Origin: Protopterus annectens
Lineage: Eukaryota > Chordata > Ceratodontiformes > Protopteridae
Reading direction: 5' to 3'
Assembly: GCF_019279795.1 (NCBI RefSeq)
Contig: NC_056744.1
Span: 1,505,279,310 to 1,505,343,309, forward strand
DNA length: 64,000 nucleotides
Below the pieces are notes generated by a model that was not told where the DNA came from, ran no database searches, and saw nothing but the letters and a program-made list of their open reading frames with translations. The translations under genes and the position numbers were made by a program. This document shows positions 45,589 through 56,543 of this stretch, in pieces (within the stretch, counting starts at the first letter, position 1; every line of letters begins with the position of its first letter).

Positions 45589-45988
45589 AATCATGTCCTC
45601 ACTCACCTAGTTCTACCCCACCCCATCCCCCCTTACTGAGCTCCTCACTAAAACTTTCAAGAGTTTGAGAGTCATATCTAAGAACTAGGCCTTACCAGTA
45701 ACCTTTTTTTCTGTCTGTGTAACTTCTTTATGTGTAATTGTTACTGTTTTATAAGTCTAATATAGTAGTATGTAGTATACGTTTATCTCCTATTTTTAGT
45801 ATTTGTTTTGTGTTGAAACTTATTTTTCTTCCTACCTTGTATTGTTTACTCATATTATGCTTTATGTGATAAATCATTGTTTATTGCCTGTACTGGAGCT
45901 TTTCTCCCTGGGCCTCTACTGAAAACGGATATTATGTCCAGCTAGACTAGCCCGGTCAACAAATGTAAAATAAAAAAAATAAAAAATA
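45579..45988 (+). mobile_element. 5'-truncated L2-like LINE inside LINE-B
   Basis: Starts CCCGACTGAAATCATGTCC, matching the start of the LINE-B 3' UTR (CCCCGACTAGTGACC near 47115). It ends GGAGCTTTTCTCCCTGGGCC, a GGATAT/ATGTCC hairpin (45927-45939) and an AAAATAAA tail. LINE-B coding resumes at about 45996 (NNKLSSALFLDLSKAFDMVD). TTATT on both sides may be the target duplication. Confidence 0.85.
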
Positions 45989-45995
45989 AATTATT

Positions 45996-46454
45996 AACCA
46001 CAACCGCAATAATAACAAACTATCCTCAGCACTCTTTCTAGATCTATCCAAGGCTTTTGACATGGTTGACCGCAAAATGCTTATAAATACCTTGAAGGCC
46101 TTCTCCTTAAACAGCCATGTACTCCAATGGTTTCAATCCTACATGCAGGGCAGGCAACAGGCAGTCTTATGGCAGGACAAGCTATCATCTCGCCTACCCA
46201 TCACATTAGAAATCCCCCAGGGCTCGATACTAGGACCTCTTCTTTTCTCCATCTTTATCAATGACCTTCATTCAGTCATCCCAGATGCTACCTGCATTCA
46301 ATATGCGGATGACTCCACATTAACCCAAATTACCTTCAATACAGTGGAAAAATGGCTCTCCAATCAACATCTAATCCTAAACCCCAACAAAACTAAGTTG
46401 CTCCTCTTCCCCTCCACATGCAGGACCCCCCCCCCCCGCCAGCCTTCAACATAA
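45996..46454 (+). pseudogene. LINE-B RT catalytic region
   Basis: ALFLDLSKAFDMVDRKMLIN, then WFQSYMQGRQQAVLW, LEIPQGSILGPLLFSIFINDL (46209-46270) and the intact catalytic QYADDSTL (46300-46325). It is followed by KWLSNQHLILNPNKTKLLLF. A C-run near 46425 marks a frame change. Confidence 0.8.
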
Positions 46455-47524
46455 CTGCTAACAATGGCACTATCATCTCCCCAGAACCCAAACTAAACTA
46501 CTGGGTGTCATAATTGATAACAATCTGAAGTTTGATGCACATATCAATCAAACTATCAAAACCATTAATAAAAAACTTGGCTCTCTTTATAGAATCAATC
46601 CTTTCCTTACCCCACTTACCAGAACTGCAATTGCCCATTCCCATCTGCTATCAACTTTTCTCTAAGCCTCACCTCTATTCTCCAACTTAAACAAAACAGA
46701 TCTTAATAAACTATCATCTTGCTATAACCACATTGCCAGATTTGCTACTGGCACAACCTACCGGACACACCACTGTCACAACCTAAATCGCCTAGGATGG
46801 CTTGAACTGCCAAGCCTATTGCAGTTCAACAAGCTAATAGTGGCACATAAAGTCATTTACCAACCAGAAAATACACCTGCACTAAAAAATATTATCAGCC
46901 CCTACACTAGCACCTGGCCACTGTGATCATCCACTAGACTCCTAGTTCAAACATACAAATCCAACTACTCAGCTGGGGACTCTCTGTTTGCCAACTCTGT
47001 TGGAAAAATATGGAACAGACTCCCAGCTGACTTGACCCTAGAACCCTCACTGACTCAATTCAAAAACAAACTCAAGAAATACTTCAAAACTCATTGGTTA
47101 TGTCCTTGCACTAACCCCGACTAGTGACCTCTCTATTTCTTAGGTGCCTTTCCTTCAACTACTTCTAACTTTTTTCTACCACACCATTTCAGGAAGGGTC
47201 AATTGTATAACTTCTGCTCAGTGTGTCTTAAACCTGAATGTAATGTTATGTATGTTTGACTTTGAAAATAATGTTATGTTTTGTAAAGTGTTTTATAATA
47301 AGTACTATATGTGCTAAATGCCGGTATTGTTTATGACTGTAATCTGCTTGAAACTAGCATTTACTAAATGTTCAATGTGTATTATTATCTTGGTGCTTTT
47401 CTCCCCGGGCCTCTGCTGAAAATGGACATGTATCCATTCGAACTATCCTGGTCAACAAATGTAAAATAAATAAATAAATTGAGCATACATTAATGAGAAA
47501 AGAACAATAATTGAGCACACGAAA

Positions 47525-47551
47525 ACACTGACAAGATATATATATATATAA
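47525..47551. repeat. Short (AT)n tract
   Basis: GATATATATATATATAAATA, just right of LINE-B. Confidence 0.7.
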
Positions 47552-47699
47552 ATAGTCAGCATACAAGCATATTACAGTAATGATACAGGCAATACAATGA
47601 AATGAGAAATCATTCAAAGGTAGATCAGAATGCGTGCTTACACTAATAAAGTATTTTATAACATTAAGACAGTGGAAAAGAGAACTTTCGTAACAATGT

Positions 47700-48930
47700 A
47701 AAGTTGAGGAGATTGTGGTGTAGTGTATGTGGCCAAGTAGATATGATAGTACTGGATAAAATATAAGCTTACATGTCACCATTTTAGAGCACGATAGGAT
47801 ACAGTGGATAAGGATAGTTTAGTGGGGATTAGTCAGGTGTGGTACATGAGCAAGGCTATGAGACATTTAGGTGTTTCAAATATAGCTTAAGGACTTCAGT
47901 TTGTTAGTTTGTATGAGTTAATTCCAAACTTTAGAGATGTAAGAAGCATACAGTGAGTCACCTGCAATATTGTTTGCTTTAACTCTGTCCAGCAAGAGTT
48001 CTAGATGGGGAATAAGGCTGGATAATATTTTTTTTTTACTGACTGTCATTTTTCAGGTAGGAGCATTAGACTCTGAACAGTTTTTTGTTGTATGAATATT
48101 AAATAGTCAGGCAATTCTAACCAATTTATCTATTGCTGTGAATTTAGCTATTTTGTTGCAGCATTTCTCTAGTGTGTTTATTTGGGTAGTTTATAGGTTG
48201 ACAAATAACAATAACATTAGAGGACAGGCAATGATTTACCTAGCCTATTCAGTCAGGTAAGTTTTAGCTCAATATGAGGTGCCACTTTTTTGTGCATTTT
48301 CAGAGAGCTTGCTTTATACATTGGCCAAATGTCATGTCACTCCTAGGAGCTTGGTATGAGTTGCAAGTTGCATGTTAGTCAGGTCACAACTGGTAATGGT
48401 GAAGAGAGGTTTAACATCAGAATAATGTTTAGGTGTGAACAGAAAAAGGTCTGGTCTTCTCAGGGTTTAATAGTAATTGAGAATTACAGCACCATGATTA
48501 AATGGAATCGAATGAGTCTTGTGTTTGGGTTTGAAGTTGCTGTAGGTGTTTGGCAGAGAACATGAGCCTGGAATCATCAGCATAATAATGATAACACTTC
48601 AGCATACTAATGATAGCACGTCAGCATACTAATGATAGCACATCAGCATACTAATGATAGCACGTCAGCATGCTAATGATAGCATGTCAGCATAATAATG
48701 ATAGCATGTCAGCATGCTAATGATAGCACATTTACTTGTGGCATGTAGGTTATTTATAAAACACTGAATAGTACTGGACCATAGATAGGTCCCTGAGGCA
48801 CCCCTACTCTTATCCACACATGATAGCCACTAACTAATCCCTGTGGAAACCTGTAAGCCCCTGACCAAAAAAAAAAAAAAAAAAAAAAAGCTACCTTATG
48901 GTTTTCAGTAAGGTAGGTTTCTGGCAGATA
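47700..48930 (-). mobile_element. LINE-D, antisense L2-like LINE, decayed
   Basis: On the minus strand: VGVPQGPIYGPVLFSVL (48754-48805), then after a 154-bp minisatellite HYYADDSRLMFSA (about 48540-48580), SFDSI and CNSQLLLNPEKTR, TKLLGVT-like coding near 48350, and a C-terminal block reading NIAGDSLYASYISKVWN near 47960. These are L2/CR1-group RT blocks in the correct order. An A-run at 48868-48889 and numerous stops show decay. It is parallel to the TRIM gene within its intron. Confidence 0.75.
48578..48731. repeat. 7 x 22-bp minisatellite
   Basis: Units of the form CAGCATACTAATGATAGCACGT follow without gaps. It is located exactly at the YADD codons of the antisense LINE-D. Confidence 0.95.
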
Positions 48931-49343
48931 ACAAGTAGACATCTGCATGCATTTTTGAATGTTTTTTCAGTTCTTATGTAGAACTATCTGTATTTCCCCT
49001 TTAGCATAACTGTCTGTAGCTTTTTTTCTCTTTAATTGCCCTATGAATGACATTTTTTACTTTTTGTATTACTAATACCCCAACAATTTTCATGTTTTGG
49101 CTGGTATAAATTAGCTCTTATTTGACATTATAAGCTTAGCTATGAATGAATCATTGTAGAATTGGTGATTGTTTATTATTTTCTTATACTATTTTTCCAT
49201 TTCCTTGATAATTCTTTGTGACACACACAGTGATCTTCTCTATACCAATAGCATTGGATACTTCATCAAAAAGCTAATCTTTGGGCTTAGGATCCCTTTC
49301 CTATTTTTTTTCATCATTAAAGGTACAGATACTTGATCCTTAC

Positions 49344-49468
49344 CAGTGTCAAGGATGGATGCCATTTCCTTCCAAACTCGGTAACGCAGGGGTCCTTTGT
49401 ATTCCCCTAGACCCAGATCACCAGAAACCAATGTATTATCAACATTTTCTTCCTTTCTTTGTTTTATC
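49344..49468 (-). CDS. TRIM (A33/NF7-like) linker exon
   Basis: A 125-bp exon between acceptor TTCTGTACCCACAG (49469-49482) and a strong donor GTAAGG (49338-49343). It codes IKQRKEENVDNTLVSGDLG then LGEYKGPLRYRVWKEMASIL. The KGPLxYxVWKEM block is characteristic of the exon preceding B30.2 in A33/NF7-like TRIM genes. It begins with one base that completes a codon from the micro-exon (phase 2) and ends in phase 1, matching the B30.2 exon acceptor. Undamaged frame; the intron to the next exon is about 16.2 kb. Confidence 0.88.
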
Positions 49469-49560
49469 CTGTGGGTACAGAATACAAATGATGAGTTTTT
49501 ACAGCTGTAGTGAACAGGCATCTGTAAAAGGAAGTGACAATTATCATTGTACCTACACAC

Positions 49561-49583
49561 CTCTCTGTTTCATCCTTGATGCC
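49561..49583 (-). CDS. TRIM 23-bp micro-exon
   Basis: The exon GGCATCAAGGATGAAACAGAGAG lies between TTCTACACAG and GTGTGTAGG, with correct AG and GT on both sides. It codes GIKDETE and the first two bases of an arginine codon. A 23-bp exon at this place is standard in TRIM genes of this class. Its phases (in 0, out 2) fit the coiled-coil exon before it and the linker exon 92 bp after it. Confidence 0.85.
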
Positions 49584-49599
49584 CTGTGTAGAAGAAAAT

Positions 49600-50650
49600 A
49601 ACAGTTATAATATCAGTATGCTTTTTTTTGCTGAATTGATTGAACATGCACCTCTATAAACTTATTCAGAAAGAAAGGTTTGCCTGAGTTGTTGTGCATA
49701 CATAAATAAATATGGCTCCCTAAAAAAAACTCAAATACTCAAGAAGAAACATTTTTAATGAGAATGAAATAATGTGACGACTACAGTCTCTATGTATATC
49801 ATAAAGCTAAACTGACAACAAATACTGGATGTAAAGTCTTTGGTTTGCTAAAGCCTGTACCTGCATGTCAGCATGACTGCAACAGAATAAGCCAGTTTTG
49901 ACATTCCGTCTTTTGTCCCTTGCCTATGATATTCAGTCATATTTTATGTTACAGGATAAAAAGCAAAAGATGTAAAAGGCAGGATTTAAGACATTCCATG
50001 AAATGCAGGTTAATAACTTTATTAGTAATTTGAAAGAAAATATGAAAATTGGTAAGAAATGAAAAGCTGAAAAAAAATAAAATGAAATGCATAGTAATGC
50101 ATCTGATAAACTAGATGCTGGAGAGGAGCAACAGCAAAACATAAAAGTGGAACTATTGATACTTGAAGTCAAATGATCTAAAGGCAAGCAGGCAGTATGA
50201 GAAAGCAGCAAGGAAAGATGGTGGATTAGATAGATATAAATGAAAAGGCACTGCAAGACAAACATTCTGTTCCGACATGCTGAGGGATAACTCACAAAAG
50301 GTCCAGAACACCTACAGCCATAAAAATGATGTCATCACTGTATTGCAGTGTGTCTAAAATTTGCAAAAGATGCCAAGAGTCAAATGTAAGTCTCAGATTC
50401 TAAAATGGATTTACATTTATGGTCCACAAATTTCACCAACGTCTCTGTCTTAAACCCCTTAGTTGACACAGTAGGCTTCAATGGGGATCTGCAATACATT
50501 TGTGTTTTTTTGGAATACCAAATATTGATGTTATCATTGGCTTACTATCACTAAGATATTCCCACTCCTAGTGATTAATATTCCCCTGCATAACCATATC
50601 TAGTAAAGTACAATCCAACTTGGCATATGCAATAGAAATTTCATTAAGTG
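49600..50650. other. TRIM intron, unassigned
   Basis: No coding block, repeat end or RNA gene recognised. Confidence 0.4.
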
Positions 50651-50663
50651 ACACTCTGGTGTG

Positions 50664-50666
<3 letters not shown>

Positions 50667-50694
<28 letters not shown>
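50667..50694. repeat. (AT)n microsatellite
   Basis: About 14 AT units. Confidence 0.9.
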
Positions 50695-50869
50695 CTACAT
50701 CATTGTTAGATAGTAATGAAAACATCTTAGTATAATAATCAAAATTATTTATGACCACAACCCCCTCCCATATCTTCACCTGTTCGACAACATGCACTGC
50801 TATTGGATTGTGATTTTACTATTTATTCATGAATTTATTTCAGTATTTATAATTATAATTTTAACTTTG

Positions 50870-51110
50870 TAATGGGTTTGTTTAATCAATTTTACCCAAT
50901 ATCATTCATGTATACAATATACTACAATTCCCACCTAACCCATTCTCACCCTGCAATGTATATTGCCTTGCATGTAATTGGTTGTCCTTTTGTATTTAAC
51001 AGTATTATCAATGGTAGGCACAATCACTCTGATGAAGTCAATATATATTTAAAAGTAGACAAAAGTGCTCAGTTTTTATTTTATGTTATTTTATTATATT
51101 AAACTCTTGG
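50870..51110 (+). mobile_element. PLE terminal fragment
   Basis: Contains CTGATGAAGTCAATATATAT... GTAGACAAAAGTGCTCAG (51029-51070). The preceding CCATATTTAAC/GTATTTAACAG-type AT-rich stretch and the following ATTAAACTCTTGGTTGCAG resemble PLE ends elsewhere in the window. No coding part. Confidence 0.5.
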
Positions 51111-51189
51111 TTGCAGTCTTGGTTCAGTCCTTTTTTCTGTTTTTTTTTTGTTATGTATTGCTTATCCTTGCATTTCTCTTTTGGTTGTT

Positions 51190-51700
51190 AGTTCCTAAGA
51201 TGTTATCTGCAGTACTGTGTGCAGTTTTGAAGACATCCTCAGCATGACAACATAGACAGGAAAGATGCATTTCAGAAAAGGACAGCAAAAATAAAATATG
51301 CTTCCATCTGATCAAGCCTAGCATGCACCTCCCTGAAGAAAATAAGCAAATAGGAGATATGCTAGAAACTTTTAGGCATTTCAGGAGTATCCATATAGTT
51401 AGTTCAATTGAGTACTACCCTTCTCAAAAAGAGATATGAGAGAATAGAGATACAATTTTGTTATGCATGGTTATATATGGGAGAAGCACAGAATTCCTTA
51501 CAGAAAGCAGGGTAATGAGTGAATAACGGACAAAATAAAGTCTGACTTTAGGAATACATGGGGAAGACATGAGGTCATTTTTAAGAAGAATGAAAGGAAT
51601 TAGCCATTAGACAGATAGGACTAGTGGCTATTTTTAATAATGGACAGGCTAGCTGGGATGTGTGGCTCTTTCTGTCATCATCCTCTATGCTGTAATGTTT
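51190..51700 (+). mobile_element. CR1-group LINE 3' fragment, old
   Basis: Degraded RT C-terminal coding (LSAVLCAVLKTSSA, then near 51350 GDMLETFRHF) followed by GGACAGGCTAGCTGGGATGTGTGGCTCTTT. This resembles the 3' ends of CR1/L3-type LINEs common in amphibians and lobe-finned fishes. The call rests on general resemblance. Confidence 0.4.
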
Positions 51701-52430
51701 CCATCAGAAGCTTTAAACTCAGCTTTAAGGATGACTGTCAGAGCCAATAATGTTATAGCTTCCACTATAATTCCTGAAGTTATAGCCCAGTGAAAAACCA
51801 ACTCATTGAGCACAATTAGTGGGAATTTAACACAGTAAAAACTAACAGCCAATTAATTCACTAACTAAATAATTAGATAATGAACTAATAAATGTAAGTA
51901 AAGTAATACAAATAAATGTAACTCTCCATGTGGTGGCAAGCCCCACATACCTTCAGAACTTGTATATATCAACTGTATATGCACACCAACATGAAGAAAA
52001 GGCAAATCTGTTAAAACAAATCAAACACTTCTGTCACACACTTTGAAACTACACTGGTATTGATTTCTTACAGAAAACAGCAACTCGGATGTACAGCATC
52101 TATGAAGTGAACTTGACTAAACAGGATTTCAACCAGTTTGCATTTGATGAGGTGTAGGGAAGCCAATGCTGTAAATAAAAGTATTTGCATCTAGCATCAC
52201 ACATACATACATATACACACAGTTTTGAAAAATGCAAAAAAAAAGTGATCGGATAACATAAGCATGCAATCAGGTCTAATTTGGCAGCTGAGCATCTTTC
52301 TGCAGAAGCCTTCATGGGGAAGTCTTGGTATAGTTCTGGGAACTATATTCTCCACTGAACAGCATTTTAAGTATCAGACAGGTGACGTGCAAGCATAAGA
52401 CAGCCATTAGCTAAACTGTAGTATGATACA
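51701..52430. other. TRIM intron, unassigned
   Basis: Nothing recognised. Confidence 0.4.
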
Positions 52431-52576
52431 ACTCATTACCATCCTGTCCTCCTGCCTGATCCCCCTAACTCCCATACCTCTAGTCAAGCATGGGTCATCT
52501 CAGGCCTAACTCATTAGCATCCTGTCTGATCCCCCTAAATCCCATGCCTCTAGTTAAACATGGGTCACTTGAGGCA
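52431..52576. repeat. Imperfect tandem duplication, about 2 x 75 bp
   Basis: ACTCATTACCATCCTGTC (52431) and ACTCATTAGCATCCTGTC (52509) open two copies that both contain TGATCCCCCTAA, CCTCTAGT and CATGGGTCA. The second copy lacks about 10 bases. Confidence 0.85.
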
Positions 52577-52849
52577 CAATCAGGGCTTCATCCATTTGCA
52601 CCACAGAACTGGTGGAGGTGGTAGGTGTCAATCATCCAACCAATCTTTCTTTATGACTTATAGTATCATATTTGCATGTGACAGAAGGGGAGGGGCCTGT
52701 AACTTTGTCAGTATCAATGAAAGTGTATATGACAATTGTGTGAGTTAAACTATGTACATATAAAACAATTTTGACACTTTAGTACCTTAAATCACTCAAG
52801 TGCATCACAGTTCTCTGCTTCCAACAGCAAGGTCCATGTCGTATATAAA

Positions 52850-53178
52850 ATGCTGCACATGACCATAGATACATACATGCAAACAAATATTTCAAGCTAG
52901 GGCATTAATGCTCTTCCAGCTTCCCAATATATCAAAATACTTATTATCATAACAAGTTTCCAGACTGTTCTTAAAAATATTTAAACTAATGCTTGCTTTA
53001 ATGTAATTTGGTAGTATGTTCCATGCATCAGCCGCTGTCTCAGAGAATCAATTAGTACACTTCTCATTCCTATAGAATCTTCTGCATAGGTTGTCCGATG
53101 ATTCTCCACTACTTTTTGATGATCCCAAAGGTAGTTGTCTTCAATTGTCCTATATACCTGAATAAGATCTCCTCTTGG

Positions 53179-53232
<54 letters not shown>

Positions 53233-54110
53233 CACTGTACAAGATCAAATATTTTAGTCTTTCATAATAACTTAAATTTTAACATCCATGGATGCCCTTG
53301 GTATATTTCCACTGTACACTTTCCAGTTTATTCATTCTTATTTTCTTAGAAGGTTTCCATATTGTTATTCCATATTCAAGTTTGGGTCTAATGTAACTAA
53401 CAAACAATGACTTCATCATTTCTGATTTTCCTAGACTTTAACACTGTATAGTTCTATAACTATCATTAACCAATTGGTTGGTATGATTACAAAAACTCAA
53501 AGCTGCATCTAGCCATATACCCAGGTCCTTAAATGAATCTACAGTTTCAATCACTGTATACTGTATTAAATATTCACCTTTCAATTTATGTCTCCCAAAT
53601 CTCATGTGCTTAGTTTTTATGTATTTATCAGCATATTAGTATCCTGTTCCCAAATAGTAAATTTAGTCAAATTCTTTTGCAGACATTCCTTATCTGTACC
53701 ACATGTAATCAGTTTACCCAATTTCAGGTCATCTGCATATAGACTGTAGAACACCTCAGATGAAAAAGTTAAGTCTGAAAGATACATTCTAAACAAGGAA
53801 GGGTCTAGGTTAGAGCCCTGTGGGGCACCCTGTCTGCAACCAAGAATGTCACCTGTCCAGTTGCTGTATGATACTTGCCATGTCCTATTTGTAAGCCATG
53901 CAGCTGTCCATCTTATCTAGAGTGCATCAATGTCTAGTTGTTCTAATTTATTGATCAGTGTTTTGTGTATGACCCTGTCAAATGCTGAAGTTGAATCTAT
54001 ATGAATTACTTCACAGCACCATGTATACGAGTCATTCAGAGAACTGAGTAATAAGATGTCTAATTTTAAAAAAGTTCTTCCTGTATTTATTTAGGTACAA
54101 AATGTTGTTG
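52850..54110 (-). mobile_element. LINE-C, antisense CR1-group LINE fragment
   Basis: On the minus strand: IHIDSTSAFDRVIHKTLINKL (about 53930-54000), WLTNRTWQVSYSNWTGDILG, GCRQGAPQGSNLDPSLFRMYLS (53800-53850) and the intact catalytic LYADDLKLGKL (about 53710-53745). TVDSFKDLGIWLDAALSF, SYIRPKLEYGITIW and a C-terminal block near 53000-53100 (SVLIDSLRQRLMHGTYYQ) complete it. This is a CR1/Rex-type RT, distinct from CR1-1 to CR1-3. Some stops occur. It is parallel to the TRIM gene within its 5.3-kb intron. Confidence 0.75.
53180..53229. repeat. (AT)n microsatellite
   Basis: About 24 AT units inside LINE-C. Confidence 0.95.
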
Positions 54111-54874
54111 TAGAAACATGTTTGCAGTATATAAATGTCTGCAGGGGGGAAACACCCTAAAGGGTGACTGATATTCAAGGGCTATGCATAATGTGAGAAG
54201 GTCCATGTTTATGTCTAGACACATTTTTTTTGTCCCACGCTTTTACCATTTCAGTAATTTGTTCTACAAGTGCTGGCACCAAGTTTCTAACAAATGTTTT
54301 CTAGTGTCATATGTGCACATCTGTATATGTGGTTGCAAGTCATTTTCAACATGTAGGTGTAGTGTAAGCCAGTTATGTTGTATCTTCTAGTGAATGAACT
54401 AGAAGCTTACAGGATATGAGCTGCAATTCTTCAGTTCAGACTGGAATATGATGACTGTTCAGTGCGAGAGCAGATGAAGAGAGATTCCCCATATCGGCTT
54501 TGTCAAAATGTTTGAATATCTGACATCACCCACTAACTGAATGGAGCCTATCCTCTGGCACTATGATGTTACAGCAGGTTATTTTTAACTGGATGTGAGT
54601 TCCAGGTCTACCCTATTGTGAGGCAGTCAGGGTTTTCCCAACCAGTAATCAAGATGATTCAATGACTCCCTATTTTTGCAAAGTCTGGCTTTGGTTCATT
54701 TGTACAGGTCCACAGTCAAATACTGTACACATGAAAGATATACTGTATAGTCTGTTTTTTATGAAACAATATAATGAGAAGAAAGCCATTACAATGGAAA
54801 AATGACACTTGTTTCCCTAGTAATATCATTATGAATATTACAAAGAATGAAACAGGACAATGAAGATTTATTAC
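54111..54874. other. TRIM intron next to coiled-coil exon, unassigned
   Basis: Nothing recognised beyond the donor site at its right edge. Confidence 0.4.
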
Positions 54875-55105
54875 TATGAGAAAAAGAGAATCTTCCTGCT
54901 GTAGTTTTGAATGAATGTCTGATACTTGTCTCTGAATAGCTTCTGCCAGTTCTTTAACTTCATTTAGTTTTTCTTCCATTTTTCCCAGAATTCCTGCTGT
55001 TTCTCCATTGAGCTGTTGGATCAGTTGACTCTCCTTGTCCTGAAGGAACGTGTGCAATTTGGCAAATTCTGATGAAATATAGTGCTCCAAACTCTGTGAT
55101 TTAGC
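54875..55105 (-). CDS. TRIM (A33/NF7-like) coiled-coil exon
   Basis: A 231-bp exon, exactly the canonical length of the TRIM coiled-coil exon. It starts after TTCTTTTCCAG (55106-55116) and ends before a GTAATA donor (54869-54874), phase 0 at both ends. It codes 77 residues: a helical, K/E/Q-rich segment with SSEFAKLHTFLQDKESQLIQQL, KMEEKLNEVKELAEAIQRQV and IHSKLQQEDSLFLI. The pattern EFAKLHxFLxxxExxLIxxL and the closing LQQEDS are typical of A33/NF7-like TRIMs. The coiled coil drives antiparallel dimerisation. The frame is intact. The upstream 96-bp exon and RING/B-box exon were not found. Confidence 0.88.
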
Positions 55106-55289
55106 CTGGAAAAGAACAATGTTGATTTAAACCTCTGTCACAACATACATTCTGCTACATTCAGACATATACATAGACTCAGGCAGACATGCAGACTCGG
55201 CATTATTGGGAAGCTTAATCATCTTTATCTCTTATCAAGAAGTATGGCAAGATGCATTTTTTACAGAAAGATACGTCAACAAGGCTAGT

Positions 55290-55311
55290 AAAAAAAAAAA
55301 AAAAAAAAAAA
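55290..55311. repeat. A22 homopolymer
   Basis: An uninterrupted run of about 22 A. It may be the tail of a retro-inserted sequence, but no element was recognised to its left. Confidence 0.8.
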
Positions 55312-55370
55312 TTATGGACCAGGATCAGAAGTAGTAAATACATATACATGAAATATAGAGCATTCAAATA

Positions 55371-55590
55371 TCTGCTATTATGGTAAGTTTATTTACCAAT
55401 ATGTACTATGTTCATCATTTGATCACTGCTATAGTAGCATTACCTATATGAGTAGACTATACACTGACTTGGAGGAGGAAGGATGAGGGTCAAGTAGCCC
55501 CTGGGAGATGGACCTAGCAAGGCCTGCTCTGGATCTGGAAAAGGAACCTGGTTTGTAGTGCTTTGTAAAGGTATACACAGAGGACCAAAC
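55371..55590. repeat. Unclassified interspersed repeat, copy 1
   Basis: TTCATCATTTGATCACTGCT (about 55411) and CTGACTTGGAGGAGGAAGGA (about 55464), then GCAAGGCCTGCTCTGGATCTGG. The same segments occur at 56461-56543 and 60491-60640 on the two sides of CR1-3. Neither coding capacity nor terminal repeats are evident. Confidence 0.7.
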
Positions 55591-56460
55591 TGCCACTTCT
55601 AGAATAGTTATTGAATAAGCCATGGTCATGGTAAAATAGGCTTTGACTCTGTCTGGAATTGCACTGTTTTGCTGGGTATAACAAATGGTAACAGCATGTG
55701 ACAACCTTTTGGAGATAGTCGGTTTTGACACAGGTCACATTCTCTGTTTTCATCATAAGAAACAAACAAGTTGGTGAACATGTTTGGGTTACTTAGAAGA
55801 AAAACAACTGATCAGAATTTCTGAAGGTTTTAGTTATATCAACAGAACACTTGAGCTGTCTGTGAACATCCAAAAAATGAATAATCCTTTCTCCCTCATT
55901 TTTATGTTCTGGAAAAAAAAAAAGAACACTGAGCTAAATAGATTGGTTCAAATTAAACTCAGGTACCATTTATGAGAGCTTGTAAGTCATACATTCTCCA
56001 TGCAGAGGACAACACCTTACTAATGTGTCACATAAACAAACAGCTACTAAAATTGAACTTTCAAATTAAGCGAATTTTGGATTAGAAAAAGTTATGGCCT
56101 ATAGTAAATCACACATTTTGGAATCCAAAGCTTAAGACACTACATCAACATACTAATGAAGAGTGCATTCTGTGCTTCCAAATATTTCCTTCCACTAAAA
56201 AGCCAGTTACATTGTGTGCTATTGCAGAAGGGCCTTGGTACAGCATATACTGCCATCTGCAAAACGGGGATCCAGTTACTTATTAGTTGGTGTACATATC
56301 TTTAGAAAATGGGATGAAGCAAAAGCTACAAAGAATTGTACAGCAAAGTCAACAGCTTCAGCTTTATGGGCACATTCTTCCTTATTGTAGATAGGTGGCT
56401 AAGGGCTACAATTTACTAGTCAGATAATGTGCAACCTGCTTAATATTTAGGAAAGCTCTC
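55591..56460. other. Unassigned
   Basis: No gene recognised. A short frame at 55784-55975 has no similarity I know. I searched this stretch on the minus strand for the missing 96-bp TRIM exon without success. Confidence 0.4.
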
Positions 56461-56543
56461 ACATATCTTACTGTTATGATATGTTTACTTACTCATCTCT
56501 AATATGTTCATTATTTGATCACTGCTTCAGTAGCTTGACCTAT
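56461..56543. repeat. Unclassified interspersed repeat, copy 2, left half
   Basis: TATTCATTATTTGATCACTGCTTC-type sequence matching 55371-55455, ending AGCTTGACCTAT where CR1-3 begins. Confidence 0.7.

Larger units (their letters stand above)
43121..47478 (+). mobile_element. LINE-B, nearly full-length L2-like LINE
   Basis: The better copy of the LINE-A family. In order: a C/T-rich 5' region, an N-terminal leader with a hydrophobic segment (LLTLLLPLLLIPYLLTT, about 43530-43580), a 2A-like motif (43828-43851), endonuclease (43920-44600), linker, RT (45180-46330) and thumb. The 3' end has the CCCCGGGCCTCTGCTGAAAA block, a TGGA/TCCA hairpin (47423-47436) and an AAATAAAT tail. A 5'-truncated relative (45579-45988) sits in the RT. 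The frame is interrupted several times. Inserted in the large TRIM intron, antisense to the gene. Confidence 0.85.

Noticed and set aside
48578-48731. CRISPR-like regular repeat array
   Set aside because: The units are contiguous without spacers, the genome is a vertebrate, and the array lies within a LINE.
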